Source: Mycoplana dimorpha (GTDB taxonomy: Bacteria; Pseudomonadota; Alphaproteobacteria; Rhizobiales; Rhizobiaceae). Taken from it: 64,000 nucleotides of DNA. The stretch is from contig NZ_PZZZ01000003.1 in the NCBI RefSeq assembly GCF_003046475.1, forward strand, positions 186,001-250,000, read 5' to 3'. This document shows, in pieces, positions 1 to 11,650 of this stretch; the first letter of the stretch is position 1, and every line of letters begins with the position of its first letter. Both the position numbers and the translations under genes were made by a program. Below the pieces are notes generated by a model, which searched no databases, was not told where the DNA came from, and was given only the letters and a program-made list of their open reading frames with translations.

Positions 1-1
1 C

Positions 2-28
2 GGCGCGCTTCTGGGGGCGGCGGAGTGA
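2..28 (+). CDS. 3' end of an upstream gene (partial)
   Basis: The last eight codons before a TGA at 26-28 read GALLGAAE. The stop overlaps the GTG start of the next gene in a GTGA, the usual arrangement for translationally coupled genes in this window. Nothing about its function can be seen; it would belong to the same transcription unit as the phosphatase. Confidence 0.35.
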   Translation, partial: GALLGAAE

Positions 29-624
29 CCACGACCTTCTTCCTCGTCCGCCACGCCGCCCACGACGACGTCGGTCGCTTCCTTGCCGGCCGCGCCGATG
101 GCGTGGCGCTGAGCGAACCGGGCCGAGCGCAGGCGCGCCGGCTCGGCACCCGCATGGCTCGCGAGGATTTCTCCACGATCTATGCCAGCCCGCGCCAGCG
201 CGCCCAGCAGACGGCCGCAGCGATTGCCGCCGCCAATGGCGGCGGTCCGGTGCGCACCGCGGACGAGCTCGACGAGGTCGATTTCGGGCACTGGTCGGGA
301 AAGACCTTTGACATCCTCAACGGCGATCCAGGCTGGCGGCGCTGGAACAGCCTGCGCAGCCTGGCCCGAACGCCCGGTGGCGAGACGATGCTGAACGTCC
401 AGCAAAGGGCGTTCGCGTTCATCGAAACCCTTGCCGCCGATCCCGGCGACCGACGACTGGTCCTCGTCAGCCATGCCGACGTCATCAAGTCGGTCGTCAG
501 CCATGTGCTCGGCCTGCCGGCCGACGCCTGGCCCCGTTTCGACGTGGCGCCCGCTTCCGTCACCACCGTGGTGCTCGGCGAATGGGGTGCCAAGGTCTTG
601 ACGCTGAACGAAATCATCCCGTGA
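25..624 (+). CDS. Histidine phosphatase family protein (phosphoglycerate mutase-like)
   Basis: A 199-residue cytoplasmic protein of the histidine phosphatase superfamily. The phospho-accepting histidine is in LVRHAAH near residue 10 (RHA instead of the common RHG), a second conserved region is in IYASPRQRAQQTA near residue 55, and the general-acid/base histidine is in LVSHADVIKSV near residue 150. The start is a GTG that overlaps the TGA of the preceding gene. It sits 23 bases before a TIGR04290-like methyltransferase gene; in rhizobia a phosphatase of this type often precedes that methyltransferase in a sugar-related cluster. The substrate (sugar phosphate, nucleotide or other phosphoester) cannot be told from sequence. 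Confidence 0.88.
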   Translation: MTTTFFLVRHAAHDDVGRFLAGRADGVALSEPGRAQARRLGTRMAREDFSTIYASPRQRAQQTAAAIAAANGGGPVRTADELDEVDFGHWSGKTFDILNGDPGWRRWNSLRSLARTPGGETMLNVQQRAFAFIETLAADPGDRRLVLVSHADVIKSVVSHVLGLPADAWPRFDVAPASVTTVVLGEWGAKVLTLNEIIP

Positions 625-647
625 CACCAGGCAGGGGAGCGTGCCGC

Positions 648-1406
648 ATGACCATGACCACCAGCGAAGTGCGCCGTCGGATCGAAGAGCTCGGGCCGTG
701 GTTCCACAACATCGAGCTTGGTGGGGTGGCGACCGCCCCCGACCATTTCCTCGGCGACTATCCGCGCGTCAAGTGGCGCAAGTTCGCCGAAGCGCTGCCC
801 CTGGACCTCACCGGCCGGACGGTGCTCGACATCGGCTGCAATGCCGGCTTCTATTCGATCGAGATGAAGCGGCGAGGCGCCGACCGGGTCGTCGGCATCG
901 ACTTCGACGACGTCTACCTCGCGCAGGCCCGCTTCGCGGCGGAGATGACGGGGGCCGACATCGAGTTCCGCAGGCTCTCCGTCTACGACATCGCGGCGCT
1001 CGGCGAGCGCTTCGACATCGTCCTGTTCATGGGGGTGCTCTATCATCTGCGCCACCCGCTCCTTGCCCTCGACCTGATCCGCGAACATGCGGCCGGCGAC
1101 CTGCTCGTCTTCCAGTCGATGCAGCGCGGCGCCGCCGAGATCGCCAACGTCGAGCAGAATTATTCTTTCTGGCGGAGCGATCCCTTCGAGCGGCCGGATT
1201 TCCCGCGCCTGCACTTCATCGAGCATCGCTATGCGGACGACCCGACGAACTGGTGGATCCCGAATGCGGCCTGCGTCGAGGCGATGCTGCGCAGCTCCGG
1301 CTTCGAAATCACCCAGCATCCGGAAAGCGAGGTCTACATCTGCCGCACGGCCGAACGGCCGGAGCACGGCAGACCGGTCTATCCAGCCAAGGGGAGCCGC
1401 TCATGA
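648..1406 (+). CDS. TIGR04290-like SAM-dependent methyltransferase
   Basis: A 252-residue class I methyltransferase. The SAM-binding motif I is VLDIGCNAGFYSIEMKRRGA around residues 60-80, followed by the acidic strand end GIDFDD and the motif IV region FDIVLFMGVLYHLRHP, as in tRNA-U34 CmoB-like and glycan-modifying enzymes. I chose the ATG at 648 because AGGGGAG lies 7 bases upstream; the frame stays open back to 582 but those codons overlap the end of the phosphatase gene. The stop overlaps the next start (ATGA). In established annotation this family accompanies glycosidase-like and glycosyltransferase genes in rhizobial clusters of unknown product, so a sugar or glycan substrate is a reasonable inference but is unproven. 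Confidence 0.88.
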   Translation: MTMTTSEVRRRIEELGPWFHNIELGGVATAPDHFLGDYPRVKWRKFAEALPLDLTGRTVLDIGCNAGFYSIEMKRRGADRVVGIDFDDVYLAQARFAAEMTGADIEFRRLSVYDIAALGERFDIVLFMGVLYHLRHPLLALDLIREHAAGDLLVFQSMQRGAAEIANVEQNYSFWRSDPFERPDFPRLHFIEHRYADDPTNWWIPNAACVEAMLRSSGFEITQHPESEVYICRTAERPEHGRPVYPAKGSRS

Positions 1407-2392
1407 TGGAAGCAGCCATGATCTGGAACGAGCCGAACAACAAGTCGCACTGGGACCCGGAGATCGACCCGGACTGGAGGCTCTTTGCGCAGATGGCGAT
1501 CCTGGCGGGCGATGCGATCGCCGCCGCCGATCCAGGGCTGACGCGGGTGCTCGGCGGCATTTCGCCGATCGATCCCGGTTTCATCGGCCGCATGAAGGAC
1601 TACGGCGTGCTGGATCACGTCGATGCGGTCGCAGTGCATGGTTTTCCGCTCGACTGGAACCTCTGGCAGATCGGCGAGTGGCCTCAGAGGATCCAGGAGA
1701 TCAGGAGCGTCACCAGCCTGCCGATCTGGGTCAGCGAGGTCGGCGTCTCGAGCTTCGGCGCCGAGGAGGTGCAGCGCTGGGGGCTCGAGCGAACCGTCGC
1801 TCTCCTGAAGGGAAAGGCCGAACGCATACAGTGGTACAGCCTCTACGACCTGCCGCGCGCCTGGGAAGCGACGACGCGCCACCGCGAGGCGGAGGGTTCC
1901 TCCTACTACCGGCATTTCTACATGGGGCTCCTGCGCGAGGACGGCTCGCCGAAGCCGGCGCTTCAGGAATTCATCCGCCACACGCCGGAAATCGGCCTGG
2001 TGCAGTGGTTCCATTTCGAGGACCCGCGGCTTGACGACGCCGTGGCCTGGATGAAACAGCTCGGCGTCACCCATCTGAGGACCGGGCTCTCCTGGGCCGA
2101 CAGTTTCCGGCCGGGCGCGCTCGACTGGTTCGATCGCCAGATGGCGGCGCTGGAGGATTTCGACGTCACCGTCACCTTCTGCTTCACGCCCGAGCATCGG
2201 GGGCTCGCGCCGCACCACACAAGCGCCCCGATCCATCCGGAAGAATTTGCCGAGTTCTGCGCGCGGATGACCGAGCGCTATGCGCCGGGCTCCCGCCGCT
2301 GTCCTGCCGCAGCCGATGGTTACGGGTCGCGCCCTTCCATGCCGCTCCAGCCCAGCCGGTCGAGCAGCGATCCCAGCCAGCCGCGCCCATAG
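1403..2392 (+). CDS. Glycoside hydrolase clan A-like (beta-xylosidase-like) protein, strand order apparently permuted
   Basis: A 329-residue protein starting at ATG 1403 (or 1406), overlapping the methyltransferase stop. It opens almost immediately with WNEPNN (Glu10), the acid/base motif at the end of barrel strand 4 in clan A glycosidases, and carries IWVSEVG (Glu112), which fits the strand-7 nucleophile. The part that normally comes first (LGVTHLRTGLSW from residue 220, VTFCFTPEHRG, then EFAEFCARMTERYA) is at the C-terminal end. No signal peptide is seen. The last 30 residues after RYAPG are rich in Ser, Arg and Pro and overlap the opposing gene by 73 bases, so the natural C-terminus may have been altered by a rearrangement. 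A glycosidase role is a family inference; activity is unproven. Confidence 0.72.
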   Translation: MMEAAMIWNEPNNKSHWDPEIDPDWRLFAQMAILAGDAIAAADPGLTRVLGGISPIDPGFIGRMKDYGVLDHVDAVAVHGFPLDWNLWQIGEWPQRIQEIRSVTSLPIWVSEVGVSSFGAEEVQRWGLERTVALLKGKAERIQWYSLYDLPRAWEATTRHREAEGSSYYRHFYMGLLREDGSPKPALQEFIRHTPEIGLVQWFHFEDPRLDDAVAWMKQLGVTHLRTGLSWADSFRPGALDWFDRQMAALEDFDVTVTFCFTPEHRGLAPHHTSAPIHPEEFAEFCARMTERYAPGSRRCPAAADGYGSRPSMPLQPSRSSSDPSQPRP

Positions 2393-3759
2393 GCCAGCCC
2401 GTGATAGAGGGAGAGGGCCGCTCTCGCCCAGCCGAGATAGAGGCCCGGCCACCGCGTGAGCCGCGCCAGCCGGAATACCCGGTGGCTCCATCGGCCGATC
2501 TGCCGCCGCATTGCATAGATCAGCTTCCGGCGGGCGGAGAGCCCTTTGTCGCCCGGCTCGACCCTCTTCCTCGGCAGGACCGGGCCGCGAAAGCGCTGCA
2601 GACGGTAGGCCAAGCCCTCGCGGCGATGGCGCAGGCCTGCCGCCTGCGTGCGTGCCACGAAATCGGCGTCCACCTCGGCAAGCTCGAGCCTGCCCTCGGC
2701 GGTCCCGGCCCGTAGCAGAGCGTTCAGTTCTCCGGTGCGTACGATCACGACGTTCGTCCCCCGGCCGTCGGAGGAATAGGGCTCCACCCAGGCGTCGCCG
2801 AAGGAGATGTCGGCAGTCTCGGCGACGACGTCGTCGCAGAAATCGCAGGCCTGGTTCTGGAAGAACCCCGCGCCCCAGTCGCCGTCCGCCATGTCCCACC
2901 AGTAGCGCCGTCGCCTGCCGCCGTCGCCAAGGCTCAGCTCAGCGACATACCAGTTGGCCGGCTGATCGGGGCGCTTCAACCGGTAGTCCACTCCGCGCAC
3001 CGTTTCCGGCCGCACGCCCATTTGCCAGGCAAAGCTCTCGACGAGGCGCAGGCTCTTCATGTGGCCGCAGAAGAGCCCGAGCGTTAAGGTCACGCGCTGT
3101 GCCAGTAGCGGGTCGACCCGGCCGGCCAGGTGAAGCGCCTTGATCATGCAGGGAATGCCGACGACCGCATAGCGACCGGGTCGCGCCCGCATTTCGGCGA
3201 TGACCCCGGAGAGCTCGACGGGATGGTAGCGCGACTTCGCACCGGCGCGGATCTCCCGTTCCGAGCGCGAGATCCGGTATTTGAAATACCCGTCTGCCGA
3301 TCCTCCCCCGTCGGTCGGCGCCGCGTGGACGATCCCGTCGACGATCCCCGTGCGCAACAGCTCGACGGCGACCCAGCTGACCAGCCCGCCGGAACTGCCA
3401 TCCATCCGGAAGCCAGTCTCGGCGACATGCCCCACATAGGCCGCCTCGAAGCGGCCGATCCGCCGGTCCATATGCGAGGCGCCGGCAAATCGCTCGCCCG
3501 CCAGCTCGTCCTCATTCGGTGCCAGCGGCGAGAACGGACACAACCGCTCGAAATCCGGATCGGCCATGCGCCAATCCTTCGGACCATGCGGCTTGAACTG
3601 GCCGTACCGGTCCAGTCGCATCTGCGCCCCTGCGGGTCCATGCGCGACGCAGGCGCCGCACCCGATGCAGAGGCCGGACGAGACGATGTCTCCCGGGCCG
3701 ATCGCCCGCGTGGCCGACCGTTTGGGCGGCGAAGCCGCCGGCGGATCAATGGAGGACAC
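2320..3759 (-). CDS. Coenzyme F420 hydrogenase/dehydrogenase beta-subunit (FrhB/FdhB) family protein
   Basis: A 479-residue protein of the FrhB_FdhB family. A ferredoxin-like cysteine cluster CIGCGACV is at residues 31-38; a second cysteine pair lies in ACDFCDDVVAETADISFGDA; both are family features that hold Fe-S clusters and FAD. In bacteria without F420 these proteins occur in exopolysaccharide clusters together with polysaccharide pyruvyl transferases, which is exactly the neighbour here. I chose the GTG at 3759, which overlaps the stop of the pyruvyl transferase (TGA at 3748-3746); the frame is open to 3813 but that would run deep into the upstream gene. The C-terminal 70 residues are basic and aromatic. 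The role is likely redox chemistry on a pyruvylated or other surface glycan precursor; this is inference. Confidence 0.82.
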   Translation of the reverse strand: MSSIDPPAASPPKRSATRAIGPGDIVSSGLCIGCGACVAHGPAGAQMRLDRYGQFKPHGPKDWRMADPDFERLCPFSPLAPNEDELAGERFAGASHMDRRIGRFEAAYVGHVAETGFRMDGSSGGLVSWVAVELLRTGIVDGIVHAAPTDGGGSADGYFKYRISRSEREIRAGAKSRYHPVELSGVIAEMRARPGRYAVVGIPCMIKALHLAGRVDPLLAQRVTLTLGLFCGHMKSLRLVESFAWQMGVRPETVRGVDYRLKRPDQPANWYVAELSLGDGGRRRRYWWDMADGDWGAGFFQNQACDFCDDVVAETADISFGDAWVEPYSSDGRGTNVVIVRTGELNALLRAGTAEGRLELAEVDADFVARTQAAGLRHRREGLAYRLQRFRGPVLPRKRVEPGDKGLSARRKLIYAMRRQIGRWSHRVFRLARLTRWPGLYLGWARAALSLYHGLAYGRGWLGSLLDRLGWSGMEGRDP

Positions 3760-4813
3760 GGTCGAGATACTCCGACGAGGCGCGGCGCAGATCCGCGATA
3801 CGCTGCGCAACATTCCGCCCCGGCGGTGCGTCGAGCAGGGCGGCGATCGCGCCGGCTGGCGTCTCCTTGGAGATTACGCGGTTGTCAGCGCCGATTGCCT
3901 GCGCCAGGTCGCAGACCTTGTTGGACCGGTAGCTCGATGGCTCGCAGATGTACGGTCGCTGGTTCAGGAGCGCAAAGACGCAGCCGTGGAAGAAATTGGT
4001 GGCGATCGCCGTTGCGTTTGCCATGAAGGCGGCGAAGTCGTCCGGCCCGGCGTCTATCCACTGGCTGTCCGCCCAGTCGTTGCGATAGCCGATGCTGACG
4101 ACCGGAATCGAGCGCCTGTCGGCCCAGAGCCGCACCGCTCGGCCAAACTGGCCGGTGAATCCGTGCCCGTAAAGAGCGAGGTAAGGCCAATCGGCCGGCA
4201 GTGCCGCCTCGCTTTTGATATGTGGCGCGAACTGGAGGCATGGATCGAGCACGAGCGTCGTCGACCGGCCCAGCGCCTCGTCCACCATCCTTTTCGAGTT
4301 GCTGTCCCGCACGGAAACATGCTCGAAGCGCCGCAGCCGGCGGCACCAGTCTTTGCCGAGCCCGTCCGAGGCATTCTGGTTGCCGAAGCTCGCGGCGTAG
4401 GAGGCCAGCCTGCCGGTTGAGAGGCCGTCGCCGTAGAACAGCGGCTGACCGCCGTACCAGGGGTGGCGAAGGTTCCACACCTCGTCGCTGCCGACGAGTA
4501 CCAGGTCGTGGCCTTGAGGGATGCAGTTCCCCTCGAGCCCAAAGGCATCGCTAAGCGGCAGGGCCGAAATCGCCCGCAGGAACTTGCGGACCTTGGCGGC
4601 ATGACGGTCGGCGTCGAGGTGGCCGGACAAGGCCGGCCGTTGCGGGTGCAAGGCGCAGCGCCACTCCTTTCGATCGATGCGAGCGGACCTGTGGTCGAGT
4701 ATGTAGGCCTGCAGTCCCCGCTCCCGCAGCCCCTCGACGAGGCAGCGGGCCTGCCAGTAGGAGCCGTAGTTGATGCAGCGATGAAAGGTCAGCACGCCCA
4801 CCGTTCGGATCAT
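3746..4813 (-). CDS. Polysaccharide pyruvyl transferase family protein
   Basis: A 355-residue protein of the PS_pyruv_trans family (CsaB/WcaK/ExoV-like), which transfers pyruvate from PEP as a ketal onto a sugar of a cell-surface glycan. N-terminal VGVLTFHRCINYGSYWQA is the typical nucleotide-binding-like start, and ATNFFHGCVFALLNQRPYI near residue 290 holds the conserved His of the family. The ATG at 4813 is preceded by a strong GGAGG five bases upstream (an in-frame ATG further up at 4900 lacks support). It overlaps the FrhB-like gene by 14 bases, so the two are co-transcribed. The promoter should lie in 4814-4982, shared with metH. Confidence 0.85.
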   Translation of the reverse strand: MIRTVGVLTFHRCINYGSYWQARCLVEGLRERGLQAYILDHRSARIDRKEWRCALHPQRPALSGHLDADRHAAKVRKFLRAISALPLSDAFGLEGNCIPQGHDLVLVGSDEVWNLRHPWYGGQPLFYGDGLSTGRLASYAASFGNQNASDGLGKDWCRRLRRFEHVSVRDSNSKRMVDEALGRSTTLVLDPCLQFAPHIKSEAALPADWPYLALYGHGFTGQFGRAVRLWADRRSIPVVSIGYRNDWADSQWIDAGPDDFAAFMANATAIATNFFHGCVFALLNQRPYICEPSSYRSNKVCDLAQAIGADNRVISKETPAGAIAALLDAPPGRNVAQRIADLRRASSEYLDRVLH

Positions 4814-4907
4814 CGAACCTCCAGTCGATTGGCCCGGATTGCCGGTTCGAACCCGAGGCGCCGAGCTTTGTTCCTTGCGTTTCCGGGAGCGCGAGTTCAC
4901 GCTATTC

Positions 4908-4942
4908 CATAAAGATATATTGACATAAAGATATCTTTATGT
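4908..4942. promoter_or_regulatory. Palindromic operator in front of metH (candidate SahR-type site)
   Basis: A perfect 20-bp palindrome ACATAAAGATATCTTTATGT occupies 4923-4942, and a second half-site copy CATAAAGATAT precedes it at 4908-4918, sixteen bases upstream. A TTGACA at 4920-4925 overlaps the palindrome, and GATAAT at 4957-4962 could serve as a -10 for metH. ATAAAGATATCTTTAT-like palindromes before methionine-cycle genes are known for the ArsR-family S-adenosylhomocysteine-responsive regulator SahR; assigning this site to SahR is an inference from motif similarity and the target gene. Confidence 0.65.
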
Positions 4943-4982
4943 GATCTGCCGCTCCAGATAATCTGTATTGGAGAGCTGTGCC

Positions 4983-8774
<3,792 letters not shown>

Positions 8775-8780
8775 TTGCCA

Positions 8781-9806
8781 TCAAGCCGCAGTGATCTGCA
8801 GCAGCAGGATCATTGCGTAGCTTGCCGCAAGCAGCACCAGAAGCGACAGGATGACGGTGGCACTCACTCTGGTGCCCGCCTCCATCACCTTGCGCACGTC
8901 GACGCCGAGCCCGAGCGCCGCCATGGCGAGAACCGTCAGCCCGCCGGACAGCTTGCTCAGGATAAGCGCCGCCGGCTCCCCGATCACCCCGAAGGAGCGC
9001 GCCGCGAGCATCAGCAGGAAACCGACGATGAACCACGGAACCAGCCGGCCAAGCGGCGGTCGCCGCCTTTCGTTGGCGAGACGACCGGCGCTGAGCAGCG
9101 ACAGGGCGACCACCACGGGGCCGAGCATCATGACCCGCACCAGTTTGACCAGCATGCCCACCTGCACGCTTGCGGCCGAGACCGGCGCGGTGGCGGCAAG
9201 GACCTGCGGGACGGCATAGACGGTCATCCCCGCCAGGATCCCGTAGTCGGTACCGGAAAGCTGCAGGGCCGGCACCAGTAGCGGCAGGAGCAGGACGGTG
9301 ACAACACCAAGCACCGCCGTGAACGCGATCGACGAGGCGACGTCTTCGGGGCGCGCATCGATGACGGGCGCCGTTGCGGCGATCGCCGAATTACCGCAGA
9401 TCGAGTTGCCGCAGGCGACCAGCATGGCCATGCGCTTCGGCAGGCCGAGAAGACGGCCGATGCCGTAGCTTGCGGCAAGGACACAGAACACGACGAGGGC
9501 GATTGCGCCGAGCATGATCGGCCCGATCGAGGCGAGGGCGGCGGCGCTGACCCCGGCGCCGAGCAGCACGATGGCGACCTCCAGGAAATATTTGGCGCTG
9601 AATTCGATGCCCGGCTCGAAGGCCGCCGGACGCCGCAGCAGGAACCGCACCGCCGCCCCGATGAGGATCGCCAGCACCAGCGCCTCGAGCCAGGCCTGGC
9701 CGGCGACATACCGCTCGGCGAGATCGCCAAGAAGAGCGATGCCGGCAACCGCCAGCGACAGAAGGACACCGGGGGCATGGGTGCGAAGCGGAATGACTTT
9801 GCTCAT
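8781..9806 (-). CDS. YeiH/UPF0324 family putative sulfate exporter
   Basis: A 341-residue inner-membrane protein with about ten hydrophobic segments (for example LSLAVAGIALLGDLA, LVLAILIGAAVRFLL, VAIVLLGAGVSAAALASIG). It belongs to the PSE (putative sulfate exporter) family, UPF0324; the conserved ACGNSICGNSAIAA segment is present near residue 125. The start is the ATG at 9806; the open frame continues upstream into the LysR gene but without coding character. It is divergent from a LysR regulator, the same arrangement as yeiH-yeiE in enterobacteria, which suggests control by that regulator. The stop is only 6 bases from the end of metH, so the two genes are convergent. Transport substrate is not established. 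Confidence 0.86.
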   Translation of the reverse strand: MSKVIPLRTHAPGVLLSLAVAGIALLGDLAERYVAGQAWLEALVLAILIGAAVRFLLRRPAAFEPGIEFSAKYFLEVAIVLLGAGVSAAALASIGPIMLGAIALVVFCVLAASYGIGRLLGLPKRMAMLVACGNSICGNSAIAATAPVIDARPEDVASSIAFTAVLGVVTVLLLPLLVPALQLSGTDYGILAGMTVYAVPQVLAATAPVSAASVQVGMLVKLVRVMMLGPVVVALSLLSAGRLANERRRPPLGRLVPWFIVGFLLMLAARSFGVIGEPAALILSKLSGGLTVLAMAALGLGVDVRKVMEAGTRVSATVILSLLVLLAASYAMILLLQITAA

Positions 9807-9818
9807 ACGGCACTTATT

Positions 9819-9844
9819 GATGGAATTATATTGTGCAATCCATC
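9819..9844. promoter_or_regulatory. Inverted repeat between yeiH-like and LysR genes
   Basis: GATGGA (9819-9824) and TCCATC (9839-9844) form an inverted repeat with a 14-base AT-rich spacer in the 82-base divergent intergenic region. Spacing and position fit a LysR-type binding box acting on both genes, but no T-N11-A consensus was checked across relatives. Confidence 0.4.
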
Positions 9845-9888
9845 GGCAAATAAGATACGTTTCGTTCGATTTTTCCGAATGATCCCCC

Positions 9889-10767
9889 ATGACCCTCGAA
9901 CAGCTTCGAATCTTCATCGCCGTCGCCGAGCGCGAACACCTCACCCAGGCAGCGCTCGCCCTGCACCTGACGCCCTCGGCCGTCAGTTCCGCCATCCGCA
10001 CGCTGGAGGAGCGCTACGCGGTCGCCCTGTTTCATCGCACCGGCCGCCGAATCGAGCTGACCGAAACCGGACGTGCCTTCCTGGCAGAAGCGAGGGCGAC
10101 GGTGGGGCGGGCGAGGGAGGCGGAGCTGTTCCTGGCCGAAGTGGGCGATCTCAGACGCGGCTCGCTGACCGTCCATGCCAGCCAGACCATCGCCAGCTAC
10201 TGGCTGCCGCCGGTGCTGATGCAGCTGCATTCGAAGCATCCCGGACTGGAGCTGCACGTAACCGCCGCCAACACCGAACTGGTCACCGCGGCCGTTATCG
10301 ACGGAGCTGCGGAGATCGGCCTCGTGGAGGGGGCGATTGAAAGCGCTCTGCTATCCCAGCAGGTGGTCGCCCGCGATCGCCTCGTCATCGTCGCCAGGCC
10401 CGACCATCCGCTGGCACCACGCCGCGGCATCGAACGGGACGAACTGCTGGCGGCGCGATGGATCCTGCGCGAGGCGGGATCGGGCACCCGCTCCGTCCTC
10501 ACCTCCGCGCTCGACGCCGAGCCGGGCCAGCTCACGGTGGAACTCACCCTGCCCTCCAACGAGGCGGTGCGCGCCGCGGTGCGGACTGGGCCGTTCCTGG
10601 GGGCGTTATCGGAACTGATCGTGCAGGCAGATATCGACGCCGGCCGGCTTGTGAAGCTCGATTTCACCCTGCCGGAGCGCGAGTTTCTGATGCTGCGCCA
10701 TCGCGAGCGGCATCGCTCCAAGGCCTCGATCGCTTTCGAGGACCTGGTGAAACCCCAAGCGCGCTGA
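9889..10767 (+). CDS. LysR family transcriptional regulator (YeiE/CysB-like neighbour of a sulfate exporter)
   Basis: A 292-residue LysR-type regulator. The winged helix-turn-helix occupies residues 1-60 (LEQLRIFIAVAEREHLTQAA, then HLTPSAVSSAIRTLEERYAV), and the rest is a two-lobed periplasmic-binding-protein-like effector domain (GSLTVHASQTIASYWLPPVL onward). It is divergent from the YeiH-type exporter, and LysR proteins usually control their divergent neighbour, so it probably senses a sulfur compound or other anion; the effector is not visible from sequence. It ends 27 bases before cobM on the opposite strand. Confidence 0.88.
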   Translation: MTLEQLRIFIAVAEREHLTQAALALHLTPSAVSSAIRTLEERYAVALFHRTGRRIELTETGRAFLAEARATVGRAREAELFLAEVGDLRRGSLTVHASQTIASYWLPPVLMQLHSKHPGLELHVTAANTELVTAAVIDGAAEIGLVEGAIESALLSQQVVARDRLVIVARPDHPLAPRRGIERDELLAARWILREAGSGTRSVLTSALDAEPGQLTVELTLPSNEAVRAAVRTGPFLGALSELIVQADIDAGRLVKLDFTLPEREFLMLRHRERHRSKASIAFEDLVKPQAR

Positions 10768-10776
10768 CCCCTGGGG

Positions 10777-10790
10777 CTGACCTAGGTCAG
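10777..10790. repeat. 14-bp perfect palindrome between convergent lysR and cobM
   Basis: CTGACCTAGGTCAG occupies half of the 27-base gap between the LysR and cobM stop codons. It may be a short bidirectional transcription-stop hairpin although no U-tract follows on either strand. Confidence 0.35.
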
Positions 10791-10794
10791 TGGG

Positions 10795-11556
10795 TCACTC
10801 GCCCCGGCCCCGGAACCGCCGCTGGTAGGCAGGGTCGTAGAGCGAACTCTCGCGAAAATCCTCAGCCGCTAGGCTGCGGCCGACGAGGATCAGCGCCGTG
10901 CGCTCGATCGGCTCCTCCGCGACCTTCGCCGCGATGTCGGCGAGCGTGCCGCGCACGACCCGCTCGTCCGGCCAGGACGCCTTGACGACGATCGCCACCG
11001 GGCAGTCTTCGCCATAGAGCGGCGTCAGTTCGGCAACGACCTGGTCGAGCGCGTGGATCGCAAGGTGGATGGCGAGCGTTGCGCCGGTGGCACCAAAACC
11101 CTGCAGGCTCTCGCGGTTCGGCATCGGCGAGGCGCGGCCCGACACGCGGGTCAGCACCAGGCTCTGGGCGACCGCCGGGATCGTCAGCTCGCGCCCGAGT
11201 GCCGCCGCTGCCGCCGCAAACGAGGGAACGCCGGGCGTCATCGTATAGGCGATGCCGTGCTTCTCCAGCCGGCGGATCTGCTCGGCGACGGCGCTCCAGA
11301 CCGAAAGGTCGCCGGAATGCAGCCGCGCCACGTCCTCGCCGGCCTCCGCCGCCCGCACGTACTCCGCCTCGATCTCGTCCAGCGACATCGGCGCGGTGTC
11401 GACGATGCGCGCACCCGGCGGGCAGTACTGCAACAGCTCCGGCGAGACGATCGAGCCGGCATAAAGGCAGACCGGGCAGCGCTCGATCAGGTCGCGGCCG
11501 CGCACGGTGATCAGGTCGGCGGCGCCCGGGCCGGCACCGATGAAATGGACTGTCAT
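10795..11556 (-). CDS. cobM: Precorrin-4 C11-methyltransferase
   Basis: A 253-residue tetrapyrrole methylase that methylates precorrin-4 at C11 in aerobic cobalamin synthesis, using SAM. Family signatures are [18 protein letters not shown] at the N-terminus, the [15 protein letters not shown] segment near residue 80 and [16 protein letters not shown] near residue 105, all specific for CobM/CbiF among the methylases. It lies 94 bases downstream of cobL on the same strand; that gap is the largest in the minus-strand cob set and could hold a separate promoter. Confidence 0.95.
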   Translation of the reverse strand: MTVHFIGAGPGAADLITVRGRDLIERCPVCLYAGSIVSPELLQYCPPGARIVDTAPMSLDEIEAEYVRAAEAGEDVARLHSGDLSVWSAVAEQIRRLEKHGIAYTMTPGVPSFAAAAAALGRELTIPAVAQSLVLTRVSGRASPMPNRESLQGFGATGATLAIHLAIHALDQVVAELTPLYGEDCPVAIVVKASWPDERVVRGTLADIAAKVAEEPIERTALILVGRSLAAEDFRESSLYDPAYQRRFRGRGE

Positions 11557-11650
11557 TCTCTATCCTCTATCCGGCTGCGCCACGGTTCCGGCAGGACCTT
11601 CTGCAACAGCCTTTTTCTCACTACGGCCGACCACCTTCGCTGGGGCCGCC

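Noticed and set aside
2401-4420. Several plus-strand open frames opposite the FrhB-like and pyruvyl transferase genes
   Set aside because: They overlap conserved domains on the minus strand, lack ribosome sites and show no conserved motifs.
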